A DNA stretch of 64,000 nucleotides, taken from NCBI RefSeq assembly GCF_002934065.1, contig NZ_CP018049.1:3532501-3596500 (forward strand), in the 5' to 3' direction. This DNA is from Pseudomonas orientalis. GTDB taxonomy: Bacteria > Pseudomonadota > Gammaproteobacteria > Pseudomonadales > Pseudomonadaceae. A program made the translations under genes and the position numbers. Of the stretch, positions 14,684 to 23,374 are shown in pieces. Position 1 is the first letter of the stretch; the number at the start of each line of letters is the position of its first letter. The notes beneath the pieces were generated by a model that worked only from the letters and a program-made list of their open reading frames with translations, made no database searches and was not told the origin of the DNA.

Positions 14684-14744
14684 ATTATAGTCGCTCATCC
14701 CGTCTCAGCGGGCGCCATAATACCCGAATGAAACACACTGTCAA
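14684..14744 (-). promoter_or_regulatory. Promoters of tRNA-Ser
   Basis: On the minus strand, TTGACA (14744-14739) and TATTAT (14722-14717) are 16 bases apart. A second -10-like TATAAT at 14689-14684 lies about 15 bases before the mature tRNA 5' end. Either or both could drive the tRNA. Confidence 0.5.
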
Positions 14745-14821
14745 ACTCTCTGCATAGCTTGTTACAGAGCGTCTGTTATGATCTTTGCGACTGAACGTTT
14801 CAAAACTGAAGGAGTGTCGCC

Positions 14822-15493
14822 ATGCGCGAACAGAATTACGCAGTGAATGGCAACGCGCAGGCTGAGCAGCTTGAAGTCAGCCGCGTGTTGCGCAATACGT
14901 ACGGCCTGCTCGCCCTTACCCTCGCATTCAGCGGCGTGATGGCTTACGTGGCCCAGCAGATGCGCGTCGGTTATCCGAATATCTTTGTCGTGTTGATCGG
15001 CTTCTATGGTCTGTTCTTCCTGACCAACAAGCTGCGCGACTCGGCCTGGGGCCTGGTGTCGGCGTTTGCCTTGACCGGTTTCATGGGCTTTATCCTTGGC
15101 CCGATCCTTAACCGTTACCTCGGCATGGCCGGCGGTGCGGAAGTGGTCAGCTCGGCATTTGCCATGACCGCGCTGGTGTTTGGTGGCCTGTCGGCGTACG
15201 TGCTGATCAGCCGCAAGGACATGAGCTTCCTGGGTGGCTTCATCACTGCAGGCTTCTTCGTGTTGCTGGCGGCGGTAGTAGCCGGCATGTTCTTCCAGAT
15301 CAGCGGGTTGCAACTGGCGATCAGCGCAGGCTTCGTACTGTTCTCCTCGGTGTGCATCCTGTTCCAGACCAGCGCCATCATCCATGGTGGTGAGCGTAAC
15401 TACATCATGGCGACCATCAGCCTGTATGTGTCGATCTACAACCTGTTTATCAGCCTGTTGCAGATCTTCGGCATCATGAGCCGTGACGACTGA
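14822..15493 (+). CDS. yccA: Bax inhibitor-1 / YccA family membrane protein
   Basis: This is a 223-residue protein with seven hydrophobic segments from about residue 29 to 219, separated by very short loops, and a short cytosolic N-terminus. That is the Bax inhibitor-1/YccA topology. In E. coli YccA is a substrate and modulator of the FtsH protease. AAGGAG lies upstream of the ATG. It is monocistronic, followed by a strong bidirectional terminator, and is the first host gene beyond the tRNA. Confidence 0.9.
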   Translation: MREQNYAVNGNAQAEQLEVSRVLRNTYGLLALTLAFSGVMAYVAQQMRVGYPNIFVVLIGFYGLFFLTNKLRDSAWGLVSAFALTGFMGFILGPILNRYLGMAGGAEVVSSAFAMTALVFGGLSAYVLISRKDMSFLGGFITAGFFVLLAAVVAGMFFQISGLQLAISAGFVLFSSVCILFQTSAIIHGGERNYIMATISLYVSIYNLFISLLQIFGIMSRDD

Positions 15494-15506
15494 TTGTCAG
15501 CGCTAT

Positions 15507-15543
15507 AAAAAATGCCCCGTATCGTGAGATACGGGGCATTTTC
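15507..15543. terminator. Bidirectional terminator between yccA and murB
   Basis: AAAATGCCCCGTATC-GTGA-GATACGGGGCATTTT is a perfect 15-bp stem with A and T runs on each side. It separates the convergent yccA and murB. Confidence 0.9.
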
Positions 15544-15563
15544 ATTGGTGGGGCGGTGGACGC

Positions 15564-16583
15564 TCAGTACCTGTTAGGTTCCATCTCAAGCTCGACCCCG
15601 AAGCGCTCGGCAATGTCCTGCTGGATACGCAGCGCCAGGCTGGCAATATCCCGCCCGGTGGCTGAGCCATAGTTCACCAGCACCAGCGCTTGCATTTTAT
15701 GCACGCCGGCATCGCCGTCACGAAAGCCCTTCCAACCCGCCTTGTCGATCAGCCAACCGGCGGCGAGCTTGACTTGCCCGTCGGCCTGAGGATAAGCCAC
15801 CAGGTCCGGATACTGGCTTTTCAGCTCGGCAGCCAGGGCCTGGGGCACCAAGGGGTTTTTGAAAAAACTGCCGGCATTGCCCAACTCTGCCGGGTCCGGC
15901 AATTTTTCGCGGCGAATACTGCAGATCGCCTGGCTCACATCCTTCGGCGTGGCCTCGGTGATGCCCTGCGCGGCCAGGCGCTGTTGCACCGGGCCGTAAT
16001 CGAGTTTCAGGTGACTGGCGCGGCTCAGGGCAAAGCGTACCCGCAGGATCAACCAACGCCCGACTTCGTGCTTGAACAGGCTGTCGCGGTAAGCAAACTT
16101 GCATTCGTCCAGGCTGAAATCCCGCAGCTCGCCCGTCTGGCGATCCAGCGCCGTGAGGCCGGCAAACACGTCCTTGATCTCGACGCCGTAGGCGCCGATG
16201 TTTTGCATTGGCGCGGCACCGACCGTGCCGGGGATCAGGCTGAGGTTTTCCAGGCCGCAAAAACCCTGTTCCAGGGTCCACGACACAAAGGGGTGCCAGG
16301 CTTCGCCCGCCTCCGCTTCAACCACCACGTGCACGCCATCATCGTGCAGCACGCGAATGCCCTGGGTCGCCATGCGCAACACCAGGGCGGGCACGTCCCG
16401 GGTCAGCAGCAGGTTGCTGCCGCCGCCGATCACCAGCAGCGGCACACTGTGCGCGTCGGCGTAGGCCAGGGCGTCATGCACATCGGCATCACTGCGGGCC
16501 TCGGCAAACAGCTGGGCGCGTACGTCGATGCCAAAACTGTTGAATGGCTTGAGCGATACCTGCGCTTGTACTTGCAAGGTCAT
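15564..16583 (-). CDS. murB: UDP-N-acetylenolpyruvoylglucosamine reductase
   Basis: This 339-residue FAD enzyme of peptidoglycan precursor synthesis reduces enolpyruvyl-UDP-GlcNAc to UDP-MurNAc with NADPH. The FAD-binding segment with VIGGGSNLLL (about 51-60) and the GTVGAAPMQNIGAYG region (about 121-135) are clear. The catalytic serine lies in NAGSFFKNP (about 238-246). Length matches the type I enzymes of E. coli. It overlaps the LMW phosphatase gene end by 4 bases and is last in the minus-strand operon starting at exbB. Confidence 0.97.
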   Translation of the reverse strand: MTLQVQAQVSLKPFNSFGIDVRAQLFAEARSDADVHDALAYADAHSVPLLVIGGGSNLLLTRDVPALVLRMATQGIRVLHDDGVHVVVEAEAGEAWHPFVSWTLEQGFCGLENLSLIPGTVGAAPMQNIGAYGVEIKDVFAGLTALDRQTGELRDFSLDECKFAYRDSLFKHEVGRWLILRVRFALSRASHLKLDYGPVQQRLAAQGITEATPKDVSQAICSIRREKLPDPAELGNAGSFFKNPLVPQALAAELKSQYPDLVAYPQADGQVKLAAGWLIDKAGWKGFRDGDAGVHKMQALVLVNYGSATGRDIASLALRIQQDIAERFGVELEMEPNRY

Positions 16584-17044
16584 AGCCGGCCCTTCAATTC
16601 GATCACCAATGAATCACAGGCACGCTCGATCAGGTCCAGCACCCGGTCAAAGCCTTGCTCGCCTTCGTAGTAAGGGTCTGGCACCTCGTCCCCTTCGCCG
16701 TCGAAGCGGCGCAGGAACAAATCCAGCTGCGCCTTACCCTGCGCAGGCTGCATGGCTTTGAGGTTGCGCAGGTTGCTGTGGTCCATGGCCAGGATCAGGT
16801 CATAGCGCGCAAAATCAGCGCGGCTGACCTGTTGGGCACGCTGGGCTGACAAGTCATAGCCCCGCGCCAGCGCTGCGCGTTGGCTGCGCAGGTCCGGTGG
16901 GTTGCCGATATGCCACTCCCCTGTCCCCGCCGACGCCACCTCAACCTGATCGGCCAGGCCGGCTTCGCGCAACTTGTGGCGCAAGACGCCTTCGGCGGTG
17001 GGCGAACGGCAGATATTGCCCAGACAGACAAACAGGACTTCCAT
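16580..17044 (-). CDS. Low-molecular-weight protein-tyrosine phosphatase
   Basis: This is a 154-residue enzyme. The phosphate-binding loop C-LGNI-CRS near the N-terminus gives catalytic Cys7 and Arg13; the general-acid aspartate is in VPDPYY near residue 120. Length fits the family. The start ATG at 17044 shares its A with the kdsB stop (TGATG). Homologues act on envelope and exopolysaccharide kinases, but here the enzyme is embedded in a cell-wall and lipid A operon and its substrate is unknown. Confidence 0.92.
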   Translation of the reverse strand: MEVLFVCLGNICRSPTAEGVLRHKLREAGLADQVEVASAGTGEWHIGNPPDLRSQRAALARGYDLSAQRAQQVSRADFARYDLILAMDHSNLRNLKAMQPAQGKAQLDLFLRRFDGEGDEVPDPYYEGEQGFDRVLDLIERACDSLVIELKGRL

Positions 17045-17808
17045 CAAGCCCCCAGCAGGCGACGGACGCGCTCAAGATCTTCCTGGGTATCGACGCCTGC
17101 GGGCGGTGCTTCCAGCGCATCGCCCACGTGGATACGCACGCCGTGCCACAAGGCCCGCAGTTGCTCCAGGGATTCGGTGTTTTCCAGCCAGCACGGGCCC
17201 CAGCTGACGAAGTCATGCAGGAAACCGGCGCGATAGGCATAGATGCCGATGTGGCGCCGGTACGGCACGCCTGGCGGCAGTACGCCGGGGTTGCTGGCAA
17301 AGGCGTCCCGCGCCCAGGGCAGGGTCGAACGGCTGAACGTCAGGGCCAGGCCGTTGATATCGCTGACCACTTTCACCACGTTCGGGTTGAACAAGGTTTC
17401 ACTGTCTTCGATCGGTTCGGCCAGGGTCGCCATGCGCGCCTCGCCATGGGCCGCCAGATTGGCGGCGACCTGGTCGATGACGCTGGGCGGGATCAACGGC
17501 TCGTCACCTTGCACGTTCACCACGATGGCGTCGGGCGCCAGGCCCAGTTGCGTCGCCACTTCGGCCAGGCGATCAGTGCCGGAATTATGGTCTTCGCGGG
17601 TCAGCACCGCCTCGGCACCGAAACCCTTGCAGGCTTCGACGATGCGCGGATCGTCAGTCGCCACTACCACCCGCTCAGCGCTGCTTTTGCAGGCCTGTTC
17701 CCACACCAGTTGGATCATCGGCTTGGCGCCGATCATTTGCAGCGGCTTGCCCGGCAGGCGGGTCGACGCATAGCGCGAGGGAATCACCACGGTAAAGGCG
17801 GTAGTCAT
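17044..17808 (-). CDS. kdsB: CMP-KDO synthetase
   Basis: This 254-residue 3-deoxy-manno-octulosonate cytidylyltransferase activates KDO with CTP for the lipopolysaccharide inner core. The nucleotide-binding start [19 protein letters not shown], the VVVATDD segment and NVQGDEPL are family hallmarks. It overlaps the trm112-like gene by 4 bases and the phosphatase gene by 1, so the operon is tightly coupled with lpxK and murB. Confidence 0.97.
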   Translation of the reverse strand: MTTAFTVVIPSRYASTRLPGKPLQMIGAKPMIQLVWEQACKSSAERVVVATDDPRIVEACKGFGAEAVLTREDHNSGTDRLAEVATQLGLAPDAIVVNVQGDEPLIPPSVIDQVAANLAAHGEARMATLAEPIEDSETLFNPNVVKVVSDINGLALTFSRSTLPWARDAFASNPGVLPPGVPYRRHIGIYAYRAGFLHDFVSWGPCWLENTESLEQLRALWHGVRIHVGDALEAPPAGVDTQEDLERVRRLLGA

Positions 17809-17990
17809 TTATCCAGGCGCTCATCGGTGGTCAGGGTGCGCGCTTCGCTCTCGAGCATCACCGGAATGCCGTCACGGATCGGATAAGCCAGGCCGGCACC
17901 TTTGCTGATCAGCTCGGTTTTATCGGCGCTGAGCTTGAGCGGGCCTTTGCAGATCGGGCAAGCAAGGATGTCGAGCAATTTGGTGTCCAT
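17805..17990 (-). CDS. Trm112/YcaR family zinc-ribbon protein
   Basis: This is a 61-residue protein starting [20 protein letters not shown]. One CxxC pair is present at residues 11-14; the second pair found in eukaryotic Trm112 is absent, as usual in proteobacteria. The conserved place between lpxK and kdsB is the same as E. coli ycaR. Function is not settled; relatives act as small partners of methyltransferases. Confidence 0.9.
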   Translation of the reverse strand: MDTKLLDILACPICKGPLKLSADKTELISKGAGLAYPIRDGIPVMLESEARTLTTDERLDK

Positions 17991-18014
17991 GGGTATGTCC
18001 TGGAAATAAACGGT

Positions 18015-19025
18015 TTAAGGCAAAACACGGTTGGGCAGCAGGCGCATCAGTTGTGCGTCGAACCAGGCGACAAACGCCGGCGACGGCAGCGCATCCACCG
18101 CAAGGTACCACCAGTCGGGCCGGGCGAAGGCGCGGCACTTCACCGCGTCCTTTTCAGTCATGACCAGCGGCCAATGCGGTGTGAAATCCAACACCTGGGC
18201 ACTGTAGGGCGCGTGGTCGGCAAACGCATGGGGGATCGGCTGCCAGTGTAGCGTTTCAAGGGTATTGAAGAAACGTTGCGGATTGCCGATACCGGCAACC
18301 GCGTGTACCTGCTGGCCTGGCGGAAAGTAGGTAACCGGCTGCCGCTCGCCACTGTGCAGGTTGATCAGCGCCGCAGGCGCAAGGCCAAAGGCAAAGCCGT
18401 CTTCGCGGTCCTCGGCGGCACCGTTATAGAGCAGCGCATCCACGCTGTGCAGGCGCTCGACCGGCTCGCGCAACGGCCCGGCCGGCAGGCAACGGCGATT
18501 GCCCAGACCACGGGCGGCATCGATCAGTACCAGTTCGAGATCGCGGGCCAGGCGGTAGTGTTGCAGGCCGTCGTCGGAAAGGATCAGGTCCAGGGGTTCG
18601 CTGGCCAACAGCGCTTTCACCGCGCGGCTGCGGTCCGGATCGATCATCAACGGGACACCGCAGCGCTGCACGATCAGCAAAGGTTCGTCGCCGGCCACGT
18701 CGGCACTCTGATCGGCTTCGACTCGCCAGGGCAACTGTGGCGGCTTGGCACCATACCCCCGACTGACCACGCCCACGCGCAGGCCACTGCGGCGGCAGTG
18801 CTCGATCATCCACAGGATCAGCGGCGTCTTGCCCGTGCCCCCGACGGTGATATTCCCCACCACCACAACGGGCACCGGGGACCGATAGATAGCGCCCTCG
18901 CCCGCCAGGAAGCGCGCGCGCTTGCGCTGCACGACCCGGCGATACAACGACTCCAGCGGCCGTAACAGCACAAGCGCCGGATGGCCCTCATACCAGGCCT
19001 TGAGCAAACGATCGGACATGGCCAT
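18015..19025 (-). CDS. lpxK: Tetraacyldisaccharide 4'-kinase
   Basis: This 336-residue inner-membrane-associated kinase phosphorylates the 4' position of the lipid A disaccharide precursor. The P-loop VGGTGKTP lies at about residues 62-69, and ILSDDGLQH (about 152-160) is the conserved magnesium/catalytic region. The stop of exbD overlaps its ATG by one base. Lipid A synthesis next to murB and kdsB makes this an envelope-precursor operon. Confidence 0.97.
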   Translation of the reverse strand: MAMSDRLLKAWYEGHPALVLLRPLESLYRRVVQRKRARFLAGEGAIYRSPVPVVVVGNITVGGTGKTPLILWMIEHCRRSGLRVGVVSRGYGAKPPQLPWRVEADQSADVAGDEPLLIVQRCGVPLMIDPDRSRAVKALLASEPLDLILSDDGLQHYRLARDLELVLIDAARGLGNRRCLPAGPLREPVERLHSVDALLYNGAAEDREDGFAFGLAPAALINLHSGERQPVTYFPPGQQVHAVAGIGNPQRFFNTLETLHWQPIPHAFADHAPYSAQVLDFTPHWPLVMTEKDAVKCRAFARPDWWYLAVDALPSPAFVAWFDAQLMRLLPNRVLP

Positions 19026-19453
19026 CAGGGTGGGCTCGCCGCCTCGACGGTGGTCATGCGCAGATGACTGAAACCGAGCTTGCCGGCGGCGTCCATCGCG
19101 GTGATCACCGCCTGATGCTGGGTCTTGCCGTCGGCACTGATCGACAGTGGCAGGCTGGTATCGCCGCCGGATTCCTTCTGCAAGGCTTGCATCAGGCTGG
19201 CCAGGTCGTTTTTCTCCAGCAACTGGTTGTTCACCGAAAACACCCCATCGGCGCTGATGGCAATGTCCAGTTGCTTGACCTGCTGGTCTTCGGCCGGCGA
19301 GCCGCTGACGGCTTCGGGCAAGTCGACGCGCAGCTGGGTTTCCCGGGTAAACGTGGTGGTGACGACAAAAAACAGCAGCAGGATAAACACCACGTCAATC
19401 AGCGACGCGAGGTTGATATCGACATTTTCCCGTTGCTTGCGGCGAAATTTCAC
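19025..19453 (-). CDS. exbD: ExbD/TolR family biopolymer transport protein
   Basis: This is a 142-residue protein. A short basic N-terminus ([20 protein letters not shown]) leads into one membrane segment (about 20-37) carrying the proton-responsive Asp in the [11 protein letters not shown] motif. A periplasmic domain follows. It forms the proton-driven motor with ExbB. It overlaps exbB by 4 bases. The pair beside lpxK, with no TonB gene, is a second ExbBD set in pseudomonads; its partner is not known from this sequence. Confidence 0.93.
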   Translation of the reverse strand: MKFRRKQRENVDINLASLIDVVFILLLFFVVTTTFTRETQLRVDLPEAVSGSPAEDQQVKQLDIAISADGVFSVNNQLLEKNDLASLMQALQKESGGDTSLPLSISADGKTQHQAVITAMDAAGKLGFSHLRMTTVEAASPP

Positions 19454-20085
19454 GCTTTGTCCTCGACCAGGTCCACATCACGGTCGCCCTGTACCACTTC
19501 CACCAGCTTGATGGCTTCCTGTTCCATGCCGACCACCAGTTCATCGATGCGCCGCTGTAGGAAACGGTGGAAGAAGACCGAAGGAATACCCACCATCAGG
19601 CCCGCGGCCGTGGTGATCAATGCCTTGGAAATACCTCCGGCCAGCACGGCGGCGTTGGTGCTCATACCCGAGCCCATGAACGAGCTGAAAATGTCGATCA
19701 TGCCCAGCACCGTGCCCAGCAAACCGAGCAGCGGCGCCATGGCGGCGATGGTGCCGAGGGCGTTGATGTAGCGCTCCAGTTCATGGATCACCCGCGCGGC
19801 CGCTTCCTCGATGCATTCTTTCATGATCTCGCGACCATGCTTGGAGTTGGCAAGGCCGGCGGCGAGGATTTCACCCAACGGCGAATTGGCGCGCAGCTCC
19901 TTGAGCTTCTGCTTGTCGAGCTGCTTGTTCTTGATCCAGCCCCAGACTTGCCCCAGCAGGTGCTCGGGGGTGACGCGACTGGCGCGCAGGGTCCACAGGC
20001 GTTCGGCGACGATGCCGAGTGCGGCGATGGAACTCATGATGATCGGCAACATCATCCAGCCGCCGGATTTGACCAATTCCCACAC
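19450..20085 (-). CDS. exbB: ExbB/TolQ/MotA family proton channel protein
   Basis: This is a 211-residue protein with three membrane segments (about 8-30, 118-145 and 155-180) and the family GTVLGMIDIF stretch. The start is a GTG at 20085 (VWELVKSGGWMML), preceded by GAGGGGG about 8 bases upstream. The frame remains open 58 codons further upstream, but that part is basic, has no family match and lies where the promoter should be. It is first in the operon running to murB. Confidence 0.9.
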   Translation of the reverse strand: MWELVKSGGWMMLPIIMSSIAALGIVAERLWTLRASRVTPEHLLGQVWGWIKNKQLDKQKLKELRANSPLGEILAAGLANSKHGREIMKECIEEAAARVIHELERYINALGTIAAMAPLLGLLGTVLGMIDIFSSFMGSGMSTNAAVLAGGISKALITTAAGLMVGIPSVFFHRFLQRRIDELVVGMEQEAIKLVEVVQGDRDVDLVEDKA

Positions 20086-20194
20086 AGTGAATGCCCCCTC
20101 GAAAAAGTGCGCCACTTTATCATATAGGTTCGGCGGCAGGGTTCGTTGGCCGCAGACCAGGCTGTCGCAGCCCGTGGTGTTTGGTAACGCCGGA

Positions 20195-22420
20195 TTACGG
20201 CAACGGTTCGCGCCAGAACCGGCGTTGACTGCGCGCAACAATGGCGGGCTGGAAGGCACCCAACTGAACCCGCACGGCCCCGTGTTCGGCGCTGTCGTAT
20301 AGTCGGCTGCCCTGGGCCTGATAGCGCTCTATCACTTGCGAATGAGGATGACCGAAGGCGTTGCCCCGGCCCCGGGAAATCAGCACCGACCTGGGCGCAA
20401 GCCGCTGTACAAAGGGCCTGGATGACGAGCTGCGGCTACCATGATGGGGCGCTTGCAGCCAATCGGTTGGCACTGCCAGCGGCGTATCAAGCAAGGCGCG
20501 CTCCGCTGCGCTGTCGATATCGCCGGTGAGCAACAGCCGTTCACCCTTGGCCTGCACCTGCAACACACAGGACTTTGGATTGCCACTTATGGCGCCGGAC
20601 CACTGCCACAACACGAAGGACACACCATCCCACTCCCACCGCTCGCCACTGATACAGGGCCCGGTCCCCAGAAAAGCCGGCAACCCCTCGGTTTCGCCGC
20701 CTACCACGCGTGCGATGGGCAAACCACGGGCTATCGCTGCCGCGCCACCAGCGTGATCGGCATCGGCATGGCTCAGCAGCAGCATGTCCAGCCGCTCTAT
20801 GCCGAGCTTTTTCAATGACGGCAAAACCACGCGTGCGCCCAGATCGACCGCCCCGGAACGCGGACCGGCATCGTAAAGCAGCGCATGATTGCGGGTGCGC
20901 AGGATCAGCGCCTGCCCCTGGCCGACATCCAGCTGCACCACCCTCACCTGCCCGTGGGGTATCGACTCCCTGGGAGGAAACACCGCCAGCAACAGCATGG
21001 GCCAGCCCAGCAACCGAAACGGCACCCCCTTGGGCAGTAGCAGCATCAGCGCACCCAGCAGGCTGACCAGCCAATACACCAGCGGCACCTGGGCCGGCGT
21101 CCAGGCCGGCAACTGCCCGGCCAGCAGGGCCAGCACCTTGAACCACCCTTCCAGCGCCCCGCCGGCCAACCAAAGCAGGCCGTCACCGATCACTGGCACC
21201 CACAGCAGCGCCGTGCCGAGCAGCGCCAAAGGCAACACCACTAGACTGATCCAGGGTACGGCGAACACATTGGCCAATGGCGCAGTGAGGCTGATGGGTA
21301 AACCCAGCACCAGCAGGATTGGAAACAGGCCGATAGCAATCAGCCACTGGGGACGCGTCCACGCCTGCCAGAGACCCCAGGGGCCCAGCCGTCCACCGAA
21401 CGTCAGGATCAGGACCGCAACCGCCGCAAATGACAACCAGAAGCCCGGCTGCAGACTGGCCAGCGGCTCAAGCAGCAGTACGCCATTGAATGCCAGCAAC
21501 AACGGCCACCATGCGCCCAAATGCCGAAAGCGCAGCCGCCACAGCAATACCAGCCCGACCATCACGCAGGCGCGCTGCACCGGCACGCCAAACCCCGCCA
21601 GCAGGCCGTAACCCAGCGCTGCGGCAAAGGCCAGGCCGCACGCCCACGGCAGCCATGGCAGGTGGCGCGGCCAGCATCCGTAACGGGCCATCCCGGCCAC
21701 CAGTGCGTAGATCAGCCCGGCCAGCAAGCCGATGTGTTGACCGGAAATGACTAACAAATGCACGGTGCCGGTGTCTTGCAACACCTGCCATTGCTCCGCT
21801 CGCAGCCCGGAGCCGTCACCCAGCACCAACGCCGCCAGGGCGGCCTCATGGGTTTGCGCATCGGTGGCCATCAGGCGTTGACGCAGGCTGTCGCGCAAGG
21901 CGTTGCGGGCCGGCGCCAGGCGCTGGCCGTCTTTCACCGAGCCCGTGGCCCCAATGCGTTGCGCCAGCAGCCATGCCTCGTGGTCGACGCCATGAAAATT
22001 GAGCAGGCCGGACGGCCGCCTGAGGGTGACAGCCAAGCGCCAGCGTTCCCCACTGCGCACCGGCGGCCCGCCGTGCCATGACACCCGGATGCGCTTGGGC
22101 AGCCGGGCTTTGCGCGACCGGCTGTCGGCCAGTTCAAAGCGCACGCCGGTGTCCGTCTGTTGCGGCAACCCGACCACACGCCCCTCCACCCAACGCGTCT
22201 CGCCGTCCAGCGCCGGGCGCAATCGGTCATCCAGTGCCCACTGCGCGCTGATGCAAGCCCAGCTCAAGCCCAGCAGGAAAAACGCCAGCGGATAGGTGCG
22301 AAACGGCAGCAGCATCAAGGCCAACACCAGCATGGCCAACAGCCATCCGGTGGGCGGCAACGCCGGAAGAAAGCGCAGGGTCAGTAACCCCAGCGCGAGC
22401 GCGAACATCCCTGTCCTCAT
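20195..22420 (-). CDS. comEC: ComEC/Rec2 family DNA-uptake channel
   Basis: This is a 741-residue integral membrane protein. Hydrophobic segments fill residues 1-60 and roughly 215-490, with a ComEC N-terminal OB-like domain between. The C-terminal part (about 500-735) is a metallo-beta-lactamase domain with SHADADHAGG and a later HHGS. It would translocate single-stranded DNA across the inner membrane in transformation. It ends 109 bp before exbB and is divergent from the DUF2062 gene. Confidence 0.95.
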   Translation of the reverse strand: MRTGMFALALGLLTLRFLPALPPTGWLLAMLVLALMLLPFRTYPLAFFLLGLSWACISAQWALDDRLRPALDGETRWVEGRVVGLPQQTDTGVRFELADSRSRKARLPKRIRVSWHGGPPVRSGERWRLAVTLRRPSGLLNFHGVDHEAWLLAQRIGATGSVKDGQRLAPARNALRDSLRQRLMATDAQTHEAALAALVLGDGSGLRAEQWQVLQDTGTVHLLVISGQHIGLLAGLIYALVAGMARYGCWPRHLPWLPWACGLAFAAALGYGLLAGFGVPVQRACVMVGLVLLWRLRFRHLGAWWPLLLAFNGVLLLEPLASLQPGFWLSFAAVAVLILTFGGRLGPWGLWQAWTRPQWLIAIGLFPILLVLGLPISLTAPLANVFAVPWISLVVLPLALLGTALLWVPVIGDGLLWLAGGALEGWFKVLALLAGQLPAWTPAQVPLVYWLVSLLGALMLLLPKGVPFRLLGWPMLLLAVFPPRESIPHGQVRVVQLDVGQGQALILRTRNHALLYDAGPRSGAVDLGARVVLPSLKKLGIERLDMLLLSHADADHAGGAAAIARGLPIARVVGGETEGLPAFLGTGPCISGERWEWDGVSFVLWQWSGAISGNPKSCVLQVQAKGERLLLTGDIDSAAERALLDTPLAVPTDWLQAPHHGSRSSSSRPFVQRLAPRSVLISRGRGNAFGHPHSQVIERYQAQGSRLYDSAEHGAVRVQLGAFQPAIVARSQRRFWREPLP

Positions 22421-22555
22421 GAATCATTCCTTTCAATGACTCATTCAGTCTTAGCCGGAGTTCCCAGGGGCGCCTTTGATGTTTTGTCACAAAGTCTGAA
22501 TTTTCTGTTTATAGAATACGCGCATACTTGCCCCTCGAACTGACCTGGACCCCCT

Positions 22556-23071
22556 ATGCCCCGGCGCTTATTCAAACGGTACATGCCCGACCCCAGCAGT
22601 ATCAGGGAACATAAGTCATTACAGTTTCTTGGCACCCTGCTGCATGATCCGAACCTCTGGCACCTGAACCGGCACTCGGTGGCTCGCGCCATGGCCGTGG
22701 GGTTGTTTGCCGCGTTTATCCCCATCCCGTTGCAGATGTTGCTGGCCGCGATCCTGGCGATTGTGGTGCGCGGCAACATGCCGATTGCCGTCAGCCTGGT
22801 GTGGCTGACCAACCCGGTGACGATGCCGGTGGTGTTTTTCTGCACCTACATGACCGGCGCCTGGTTGATGAACGTGCCGCCACGCAGCCTGCCCGATAAC
22901 CTGACCTGGGAATGGATCAGCGGCGAGTTGAGCACGATGTGGCAACCATTCCTGCTGGGCTCGGTGGTCTGCGGGTTGGTATTGGGTGCCCTGGCCTACT
23001 GCCTGACCATGGGATATTGGCGCTGGTGGGTCGCGCACCAGTGGAAAAAACGCAAACTGCGCCGCCGCTGA
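22556..23071 (+). CDS. DUF2062 membrane protein
   Basis: This is a 171-residue protein. A basic N-terminal stretch (MPRRLFKRYMPDPSSIREHK) is followed by hydrophobic segments at about 45-72, 75-105 and 133-155 and a very basic end (KKRKLRRR). The FIPIPLQMLLA and LTNPVTMPVVF motifs define DUF2062. The role is unknown, though family members occur near envelope and competence genes. It is divergent from comEC. Confidence 0.88.
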   Translation: MPRRLFKRYMPDPSSIREHKSLQFLGTLLHDPNLWHLNRHSVARAMAVGLFAAFIPIPLQMLLAAILAIVVRGNMPIAVSLVWLTNPVTMPVVFFCTYMTGAWLMNVPPRSLPDNLTWEWISGELSTMWQPFLLGSVVCGLVLGALAYCLTMGYWRWWVAHQWKKRKLRRR

Positions 23072-23074
23072 GGG

Positions 23075-23191
23075 CTAACGGGCAGGCAGGTGCAGAGGTA
23101 CGCGCAGGCCCTGCGCGCAATGCGCAAGCCCGGACGGTGAACCGTCCAACCGGATAAAGGGCGCGAAGATACGTTCCAAGTCAGCCTCATC
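23075..23191 (-). pseudogene. Relic of a sensor histidine kinase C-terminus
   Basis: On the minus strand the frame reads DEADLERIFAPFIRLDGSPS and ends at TAG (23077-23075). This is the segment after the N and G1 boxes of histidine kinase ATPase domains (E.ERIF.PF.RLD). The ATP-binding boxes are gone or degraded on both sides: upstream reads RIWGRGT, where a DxGxG box is expected, and no G2 box follows. It fills most of the gap between the DUF2062 gene and gacS. Confidence 0.5.
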
Positions 23192-23374
23192 GGTACCTCT
23201 CCCCCAGATCCTTCCGCCAGACGCCAGACGCCGGCCGGCGCCGAATCGCCCGAAGATTGCTACATGTCACTAATTTACGAGATTCCCGAGGGCGCAAATG
23301 GCTACACTGCGCACGTGGCGTGGGCCGGATGCCTGCGTGGATGATTGATATCAATGTGGTAGCAGGAGAGTGGC

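Noticed and set aside
19450-20259. Longer exbB start at 20259
   Set aside because: The 58 extra codons are unlike the family, while the GTG at 20085 has a good ribosome site and a normal length.
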